A stretch of 64,000 nt of DNA from Fimbriimonadaceae bacterium. GTDB lineage: Bacteria; Armatimonadota; Fimbriimonadia; Fimbriimonadales; Fimbriimonadaceae. Below the pieces are notes generated by a model. That model saw only the letters and a program-made list of their open reading frames with translations, made no database searches and was not told the origin of the DNA. This document shows, in pieces, positions 58,813-64,000 of the stretch (position 1 is the first letter of the stretch; every line of letters starts with the position of its first letter). Made by a program: the position numbers and the translations under genes. The stretch covers positions 2,574,605-2,638,604 of the forward strand of contig JAHBTE010000001.1 in NCBI GenBank assembly GCA_019638675.1, in the 5' to 3' direction.

Positions 58813-59619
58813 ATGAAAAAAGGATTCACACTGATTGAACTATTGGTTGTGATTGCGATCATCGCAATACTCGCAGCCATACTCTTCCCGGTGTTTGCGC
58901 AAGCAAAAACTGCCGCGAAGCAAGCTCAGAGTCTGACGCATATGCGCCAACTCTCTCTCTCCGTAATGATTTACGCCAGCGATTACGACGATAATTTCGT
59001 CCCCGCCAGTGCGAGAAGTCTCAACCCTGCCGAAGATCCAATTATCTGGACACAAGGATTAGATGCTTACGTAAAGAATAAGCAAATCTTCATTGCTCCT
59101 GATTCAAATGGTGGGTTTGCCGATAACTGGGCAGCTCGACGCCACCAATCTGTGGGTTATAGCGATGCGACCGGCGTTGATCCTGCAAGCACTGCGGTAG
59201 CAGGGGCGGCACCTCCAGGAACCGAAGGATTTACGGGATCGGCTAACTTTAGTCAGGCCGAATACGTTGCAGAGACTGGGTTATTTGCTCTCACCGCAAA
59301 CGCGCAAAAGAATGTTACAACCACAAAACACCGCGGTTATGTGTTTAATCCTTACAACGGAATGAACTCACCAGACGGAGACTACTACAAGGGTCTACCG
59401 CTCATTTCTGACCGCGATCTCGTAGTTGAAACTGGCGACGTGAACTACCCTAACTCGCCCAGCCTTTCCGCTGGAGCGCTCAAACCCATCTATGCCCGCA
59501 TAGGTGCTGATAAGAAAAACGGTGGACGCACACCAATCGTGTTTGCCGACGGTCACGCAAAAGTCTACACGGCTAAAGCTCTCAACGGCTTTGGCACAGT
59601 AATCTGGCGCTTCCGATAA
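58813..59619 (+). CDS. type II secretion pseudopilin-like protein, second copy
   Basis: A 268-residue protein with the leader MKKG then [19 protein letters not shown] and [17 protein letters not shown], almost identical in its first 50 residues to the pseudopilin at 15343. The C-terminal VFADGHAKVYTAKAL is the family's H-x-DG motif, intact here. The middle (residues 70-230) differs from the other copy. The frame opens at 58732, but ATG 58813 starts the leader. It lies 99 nt after the STN-protein gene and is followed by a strong terminator. There is no riboswitch upstream. Confidence 0.93.
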   Translation: MKKGFTLIELLVVIAIIAILAAILFPVFAQAKTAAKQAQSLTHMRQLSLSVMIYASDYDDNFVPASARSLNPAEDPIIWTQGLDAYVKNKQIFIAPDSNGGFADNWAARRHQSVGYSDATGVDPASTAVAGAAPPGTEGFTGSANFSQAEYVAETGLFALTANAQKNVTTTKHRGYVFNPYNGMNSPDGDYYKGLPLISDRDLVVETGDVNYPNSPSLSAGALKPIYARIGADKKNGGRTPIVFADGHAKVYTAKALNGFGTVIWRFR

Positions 59620-59631
59620 GCTCCACGATCA

Positions 59632-59680
59632 AAAGCTCCTTCCTCAATTTTGTGGAAGGAGCTTTTTCTTTCTTTTAACT
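59632..59680 (+). terminator. rho-independent terminator of the second pseudopilin
   Basis: Perfect 12-bp arms AAAGCTCCTTCC (59632-59643) and GGAAGGAGCTTT (59654-59665), loop of 10 nt, then TTCTTTCTTTT. Confidence 0.9.
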
Positions 59681-59759
59681 TACTATTTGCAATCTGAATC
59701 TGTTAAAGCTTCCTTTGCGTCACAATACTAATCTAAACTGATCGCTAAAGAGACACAGC

Positions 59760-60521
59760 ATGAGTGACCAAGATCAAGAACTGCAGACTCCGGAAGAACC
59801 GACTGTTACTCAGGCGGAATACGCAAAAGAGGCAATAGCCAGCGAAGGGATTCCTTACATTGTTGGTTCAGTGCTTCTGCTGATTGTCGCTGGCATCATG
59901 GCCTACTACACCAACCTGCAAAACGGCAGTGTTATCCCAGTTGCTTATGTTTTGATCGTTATCGCTCTCGGTTTAGGTGGCTATGGCGCCTACCGTATGA
60001 CTCGGATTACCAAAGTCAAGGAATTCGATTTTGAGTGCCCGTTCTGTCAAACCAAAAATGTTTTAACCGCGATGCCAATGGATGACTTCCGCTGCGTTCA
60101 TTGCAACCGAGAAGTTCCGGTCGTAGATGGCGAAGTTCTCGCGGTCTATCAGGTGCGATGCGGTTTTTGCAACGCTCTCAATTACTACAGCGACAAGTCA
60201 ACCGGTCTAATTTGCGAAGAGTGCGACCGGGCGATCCCGATTGCATCCGACGAAGGCACTCACGCCAAGAAAGTATTTGAGAACTTCACGATCCATGACG
60301 ATGACCAGCCGTACGACCTCATCTTGGTAAGTGCTCCGAAATCTGAAGAAATGATCGCCTGCCTTCAACAGATGCTGGCACTCAACCGAAACCAAGTCAA
60401 AGATTTGCTGGAAGACTTGCCGCAAACGTTGCTCACTGGAATTCCCAAGAAGAAAGCAACTTTGCTTACCACCCAAATTTCGGTTCATAAGGGAAAAGCA
60501 GAGGCTTCTGTCAGCCAATAA
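59760..60521 (+). CDS. membrane zinc-ribbon protein with L7/L12-like C-terminal domain
   Basis: A 253-residue protein in four parts. A charged N-terminus of 30 residues precedes two membrane helices (34-51 and 60-78). Then two zinc ribbons follow, with Cys pairs 93/96 and 112/115, and 134/137 and 152/155. Residues 184-250 (YDLILVSAPKSEEMIACLQQ, LALNRNQVKDLLEDLPQTLL) align by eye with the ribosomal L7/L12 C-terminal domain pattern (strand, helix, then G..LKEAKDLVE..P, then a helix and strand). That fold binds translation GTPases in the ribosomal protein; its use here is unknown. No annotated family matches the whole architecture that I recall. Confidence 0.8.
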   Translation: MSDQDQELQTPEEPTVTQAEYAKEAIASEGIPYIVGSVLLLIVAGIMAYYTNLQNGSVIPVAYVLIVIALGLGGYGAYRMTRITKVKEFDFECPFCQTKNVLTAMPMDDFRCVHCNREVPVVDGEVLAVYQVRCGFCNALNYYSDKSTGLICEECDRAIPIASDEGTHAKKVFENFTIHDDDQPYDLILVSAPKSEEMIACLQQMLALNRNQVKDLLEDLPQTLLTGIPKKKATLLTTQISVHKGKAEASVSQ

Positions 60522-60579
60522 AAAAATAACCGCAATAACACTGGGCTTCTGAAAAACGTCAACCAATTATAGAATTGGT

Positions 60580-61332
60580 ATGAAAACGAACCGACCTGCT
60601 TTTCTTGCGGCAACATTTGCAATCACAATCGGCATTTTAGGCTGTGGCGGAGGCGGTTCATCGAGTGGCAGCGGTAGTACTCCGCTGGTATGTGGCCCCA
60701 ACTACTTGACCCCTAACTATGTGTTGGCTACTGATCCCGGAGACAACGAACAAAATGTCATTCTCGTTTGGCCCTCATTTCCGATCACTGTGATGTTTGA
60801 AACGAACGAAACCGCCACCTACAGTTCGGTTGATTACGATACCAACGACATTTTTTGGGAAGGAGCCCAACGTTGGGTGACCGCCAGTAGCGGTGAAGCT
60901 CAACTGATTCAAACGACTACTGCTTCGGCGGCCAAAATTAAAGTCAATACAAATCGGCTGTCGGCTCAGCCAGGCGCGGGGGGAACTCTAGCCTTCACCA
61001 CGATAACTTACTTCCCAAGTAACGGGCAGATCGTTTCAGCTTCTATCGTGATGAACACTTGGCCAAGCATGACCCAAGCTCAATTCGTGGATGGACTGAA
61101 GCATACGTTTACGCACGAGATGGGCCACGCTTTGTTCCTGCAAGGCCATAGCGACAACACTGCCGACACAATGTACTATGCAGGTTCAGCAAGTGTAGAC
61201 GCTCCGCTCACAACCCGGGATAAAAACAGCTTCTTAACCGCTTACTGCGGTGATTTCAATGGTTCCGCCTTGGTTGCAACTGGTCGTGCGGGCGAGCAAC
61301 CTGTGACTGTTACGATTGAGTGCAAACGTTAA
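60580..61332 (+). CDS. matrixin-like metalloprotease lipoprotein
   Basis: A 250-residue lipoprotein: lipobox ILGC (Cys22) followed by a Gly/Ser spacer. The catalytic region is FTHEMGHALFLQGHSDNTAD with His179, Glu180, His183 and His190, then a Met-turn (TMYYAGS, Met198). The third-ligand spacing is one residue longer than the standard HExxHxxGxxH, so it may coordinate zinc slightly differently. The strand before the helix (VSASIVMNTWP) fits a metzincin. Substrate unknown. Its stop overlaps the serine hydrolase stop by 4 nt in convergent orientation. Confidence 0.8.
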   Translation: MKTNRPAFLAATFAITIGILGCGGGGSSSGSGSTPLVCGPNYLTPNYVLATDPGDNEQNVILVWPSFPITVMFETNETATYSSVDYDTNDIFWEGAQRWVTASSGEAQLIQTTTASAAKIKVNTNRLSAQPGAGGTLAFTTITYFPSNGQIVSASIVMNTWPSMTQAQFVDGLKHTFTHEMGHALFLQGHSDNTADTMYYAGSASVDAPLTTRDKNSFLTAYCGDFNGSALVATGRAGEQPVTVTIECKR

Positions 61333-62300
61333 CCTCCGCCCGGACGCTTTGGGCTATTCACTTTGATCTGAAGCCCGAGATCAGCCGATACGGCCTGCAG
61401 AAACTCTGCATCATCATATTGCCGAGTGCTGGTAACGGGAGCTTGGCGAACAACCACGAGGTTCGCACTACGGATGATATAGCAGCGTTGGTTCCCCAAG
61501 CCCGCGGCCATGAACATTGTTGGTTCTTTACTGTAATTTGGATCTGTGGCAAGATCGCCGCTTGTCCAAAAGGTTAGCCCGTACTCTTTGTTTGGGATAC
61601 TGGATTCCGACAGCTTCAGAATTTGGGATTTTGCGATGAGTTGTTTTCCTTCCCACTTGCCATAGTTGCGCACGAATTCGCCGAACTTAACCCATTCCCT
61701 AGCATTCATGTAGCAACCGCTTGGGATTGTGGGATCGCCCACTTTCTTCCGCCAGAATCCGATTTTGCAGCCAATCGGCTTGAGAACACGGCGTTCTAAA
61801 TAGCCGATGTAATCTTCGCCTTTGGGTTTGAGTTTGCGCTTCATGAGTTCGCCAAATACCTGAAACGGCGAAGGCCCGTACTGAAACCAGGTGTTGGGAT
61901 CGGCGAACGTTTCTTCCTTGATGGCATCAGCGTAAGTCGGAGGCTGGAGATTTGGCCCACCCTTTAGCCCACTGACAAGATGAAGCAACTGCCAAATCGT
62001 GATCTGAGATTTGCGCTTATCCGATTTCCACTCCGTGATCGTATCGCTGACTTTATCGGTGAGTTTGAGAAGACCATCTTCTTCGGCGGCAATCGCCACA
62101 ACACCCGCAAAGCTTTTGGTTCCGCTCGCTAATTCGCTTGCGCGTTGACCGCCCCTGGTTTCGGCGTATTTTTCAAAGATTATCTTGCCGTTCTGCATAA
62201 CCAGCAACGCGTTCCCTTGCATCTTCTCGTGGTAAGCAACGGTTTTGGCGAACGTCTTCGGTTGGGCAATTAATGTTGCGGCAATCAGGGAAGTCAACAT
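61329..62300 (-). CDS. serine hydrolase of the beta-lactamase class C/PBP4* family
   Basis: A 323-residue exported protein with a short signal peptide (LTSLIAATLIAQP). The nucleophile motif SxxK is ELASGTKSFAGV (Ser59, Lys62). The Tyr motif is FQYGPSPFQVFGEL, i.e. YGP rather than the usual YxN. Family strands VMQNGKIIFEKYAETRGG and the ITIWQLLHLVSGL helix fit. Such proteins are often esterases, D-amino-acid peptidases or of unknown activity rather than antibiotic-degrading enzymes. The gene ends inside the neighbouring protease stop region. Confidence 0.87.
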   Translation of the reverse strand: MLTSLIAATLIAQPKTFAKTVAYHEKMQGNALLVMQNGKIIFEKYAETRGGQRASELASGTKSFAGVVAIAAEEDGLLKLTDKVSDTITEWKSDKRKSQITIWQLLHLVSGLKGGPNLQPPTYADAIKEETFADPNTWFQYGPSPFQVFGELMKRKLKPKGEDYIGYLERRVLKPIGCKIGFWRKKVGDPTIPSGCYMNAREWVKFGEFVRNYGKWEGKQLIAKSQILKLSESSIPNKEYGLTFWTSGDLATDPNYSKEPTMFMAAGLGNQRCYIIRSANLVVVRQAPVTSTRQYDDAEFLQAVSADLGLQIKVNSPKRPGGG

Positions 62301-62353
62301 CTTGCCTGGTGAGACGTGAGGCTACCGATAGAGTTCACTGAGGACTAAGCAGG

Positions 62354-62947
62354 CTATTCAAATCGCAAGGATTCCATGATCTGCTCATCTGGTGTGAGTT
62401 GAATATCGCCCGACCCAACTTCGAAGAACATGACTTGATAGTAATGCCCGTCGTGCTCACCAGCATAGAGGATTGTTGCAACCGACTGGCCTCCTTCGCT
62501 TCCAGCAATGACCCCACGAAACGCTTTTCCTATCGGGAGCTCGACTTGACTCTTGCTCACTTCCCCGCCCGTCATGCCGAATCCGCTCATCATATCAACC
62601 ATTTCGTTCACGGAACCTTCTGGATTGCCGCCGGAGCCTCGCACCGTGAACGCAGTCATCATAATCATGCAGTCCTTGCCATTGATATCCGGCCCTTCGT
62701 AGAACCGGAAAAGCGAACCGGACTCATTAGCCATTAGTTGGGAATAAAGCTGACCCATAAAGTTATTTGAGCCACCCATTTCCTGCTTCAAGTAGTCCGG
62801 AAGAACAAAGGACATCTTGGTTCCAGGCACCTTTTGAACAGAGTGAAGTTCAGGCACCTCTGGGGCGGGGATTGCCGTTGCTATCGGGCTATTTGTGCAA
62901 CCACAAATCAAAACTGAAAGGAATATCAAACACGAAAGTCGCGCCAT
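62354..62947 (-). CDS. hypothetical lipoprotein
   Basis: A 197-residue lipoprotein: ARLSCLIFLSVLICGC with Cys17 as the lipid site. The body has the strands VPGTKMSFVLPDYLKQEMGG, LFRFYEGPDINGKDCMIMM and IGKAFRGVIAGSEGGQSVA, somewhat like small lipoproteins that hold a PsbP/LpqN-type fold (a DUF1795-like layout with GHYYQVMFFEVG near the end), but I am not sure of the family. The start codon sits in a hairpin loop formed with upstream sequence. It is 37 nt after the ABC ATPase gene on the same strand. Confidence 0.7.
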   Translation of the reverse strand: MARLSCLIFLSVLICGCTNSPIATAIPAPEVPELHSVQKVPGTKMSFVLPDYLKQEMGGSNNFMGQLYSQLMANESGSLFRFYEGPDINGKDCMIMMTAFTVRGSGGNPEGSVNEMVDMMSGFGMTGGEVSKSQVELPIGKAFRGVIAGSEGGQSVATILYAGEHDGHYYQVMFFEVGSGDIQLTPDEQIMESLRFE

Positions 62948-62968
62948 TCACGGAGAATAGCGCGACTT
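62936..62968 (-). promoter_or_regulatory. hairpin spanning the lipoprotein start codon
   Basis: Perfect 9-bp arms GCGCGACTT (62960-62968) and AAGTCGCGC (62936-62944), with the ATG (62945-62947) at the edge of the loop and codons 2-4 within the stem. On the minus strand it comes 17 nt after the ABC gene stop. It could be a poor terminator for that gene or a structure limiting translation of the lipoprotein. Confidence 0.5.
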
Positions 62969-62984
62969 GATTAGAAATATCAAT

Positions 62985-64000
62985 CTATCTGATTGCGTCG
63001 CCGGAATCTCCGTCAAAAATGTGCACTTTGTCCAAATCCATCACAAATTTGGCACTGCTTCCCATTTCTAAACGGTTGGCGGGATCAAGGGTGGCTGTCA
63101 TCGAAAGGTTGCCCATTTTTAGGTAGGCCGTATCTTCCGCACCAAGTTTTTCCAAAACGTCTACGGTTGCTTCAAATGTGTTGTTGTCGTTGCTTTTCAC
63201 CGTGCTGGTACTGCAATCGTAGATGTCTTCCGGGCGGATTCCAAAAGTAACCTTCTTGCCTTCCATTCCCGCCGCTGGGTGATTGGCGGGCAATCCAAAA
63301 TTCACGCCTTCAGAAACAAAGGCTCCACCGCTGATTGATCCTTCGACAAAGTTCATCGGCGGAGCTCCTACGAATCCAGCGACGAATTTATTGGCAGGCT
63401 GGTTGTAAACCGTTTCTGGCTCGTCACATTGCTGGAGAATTCCATCTGACATGACCGCAATCCGCTGACCCATGGTCATTGCTTCCACTTGGTCGTGGGT
63501 GACGTAAATCGTGGTGATTCCCAGATCACGGTGCAGACGAATAAGCTCGGCGCGGGTTTGAATACGTAATTTCGCGTCCAAGTTAGAAAGCGGTTCGTCC
63601 ATCAAAAAGACTTTTGGTTTGCGAACAATCGCACGTCCAAGGGCAACCCTTTGACGCTGGCCGCCGGAGAGTTCTTTCGGCTTGCGATGAAGCAGGTGAT
63701 CAATATCCAGCATTTTCGCTGCTTCTTTCACGCGGTTATCAATATCAGCTTTGATTCGTTTCGCTTCACCAGCATTAGCGAGTTGCCAGAAGAATCCTTT
63801 GAGTTCACGGAGACGCAGTCCAAATGCGATGTTATCGTAAACCGACATATGAGGGTACAGCGCGTAGTTTTGGAAAACCATAGCAATGTCGCGATCTTTG
63901 GGTGGCACATCATTGACCCGTTTATCGCCGATGTTCAAATCACCAGCGGTTGCTTCCTCTAGCCCAGCGATCATCCGTAACGCGGTAGTTTTCCCGCATC
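62985..64000 (-). CDS. sugar ABC transporter ATPase (MalK/UgpC/MsmX type), N-terminus beyond window
   Basis: Cytosolic ATPase of a CUT1-type carbohydrate importer. The window edge cuts it inside Walker A: the visible frame begins CGKTTALRMIAGLEEATAG. Then the Q-loop AMVFQNYALYPHMSVYDN, signature LSGGQRQRVALGRAI, Walker B VFLMDEPLSNLD and VTHDQVEAMTMGQ (switch His) follow. The C-terminal regulatory OB/TOBE part has FVAGFVGAPPMNFVEG and FGIRPEDIYD, as in MalK/UgpC. An insertion of about 25 residues (RELKGFFWQLANAGEAKRIK) between the Q-loop and signature is slightly unusual. No permease or binding-protein gene adjoins it downstream. Confidence 0.93.
   Translation of the reverse strand, partial: CGKTTALRMIAGLEEATAGDLNIGDKRVNDVPPKDRDIAMVFQNYALYPHMSVYDNIAFGLRLRELKGFFWQLANAGEAKRIKADIDNRVKEAAKMLDIDHLLHRKPKELSGGQRQRVALGRAIVRKPKVFLMDEPLSNLDAKLRIQTRAELIRLHRDLGITTIYVTHDQVEAMTMGQRIAVMSDGILQQCDEPETVYNQPANKFVAGFVGAPPMNFVEGSISGGAFVSEGVNFGLPANHPAAGMEGKKVTFGIRPEDIYDCSTSTVKSNDNNTFEATVDVLEKLGAEDTAYLKMGNLSMTATLDPANRLEMGSSAKFVMDLDKVHIFDGDSGDAIR

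Noticed and set aside
1-64000. tRNA, rRNA, CRISPR arrays, insertion sequences, prophage
   Set aside because: No cloverleaf T-arm motif in the gaps, no regularly spaced repeats, and no transposase, integrase or phage structural gene was seen.

Overview
The window reads as a single contiguous stretch of a Gram-negative-type bacterial chromosome with mid-range GC. The best guess for the host is the phylum Armatimonadota (Fimbriimonadia-like). Two type II pseudopilins with the N-terminus [19 protein letters not shown] followed by LFPVFAQAK are typical of that group, and so are a PEP-CTERM protein, many lipobox lipoproteins and many orphan ECF sigma factor modules. This is inference from family patterns; there is no rRNA or tRNA gene here to confirm it. 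No phage, insertion sequence, CRISPR array or tRNA was found. Most of the window is dense housekeeping sequence with short intergenic gaps and many 4-nt stop/start overlaps.

Layout. 1-5.6 kb: secreted protein, FKBP lipoprotein, smpB, the miaA-hfq-dapF cluster, a matrixin-like protease and a metallophosphoesterase. 5.7-11.6 kb: pruA, a PEP-CTERM protein and small proteins. 11.6-15 kb: the proteostasis operon tig-clpP-clpX. 15.1-17 kb: a cobalamin riboswitch whose downstream gene is a pseudopilin, followed by two copies of a repeat flanking a lipoprotein gene. 17-25 kb: acyl-ACP desaturase, a CHAP-like protein, and the chain murA-mreB-(small secreted protein)-histidine kinase-sigma54 activator. 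25-36.6 kb: HNH nuclease, TspO, pyruvate phosphate dikinase, an HD-GYP regulator, L31, a transsulfuration-type PLP enzyme, a 638-residue protein of unknown function, S20, a candidate structured RNA, an HD hydrolase and an aldo/keto reductase. 36.6-41.5 kb: an ECF sigma/DUF4349 pair, then a DUF2089-DUF4097 pair. 41.5-45.5 kb: glycosyltransferase 9 divergent from a sugar kinase-murQ recycling pair, and a secreted endonuclease-like protein. 46.8-51.1 kb: a branched-chain amino acid ABC transporter (livJHMG, no livF). 52.4-55.7 kb: pyruvate dehydrogenase E1 and a thioredoxin fusion. 55.9-61.3 kb: GT-C glycosyltransferase, a second ECF sigma with an STN-domain partner, a second pseudopilin, a zinc-ribbon/L7-L12-like membrane protein and a second protease. 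61.3-64 kb: a serine hydrolase, a lipoprotein and an edge-truncated sugar ABC ATPase.

Common themes are envelope growth and recycling (murA, mreB, murQ, GT9, dapF), protein quality control (smpB, tig, clpXP, FKBP) and signalling to the envelope (two ECF modules, DUF4097, histidine kinase). The most unusual signals are the B12 riboswitch in front of a pseudopilin with a short overlapping leader frame, a four-copy stereotyped hairpin repeat found near gene ends, an unassigned small RNA locus at 34.8 kb, and an NtrC-type activator with no DNA-binding domain.
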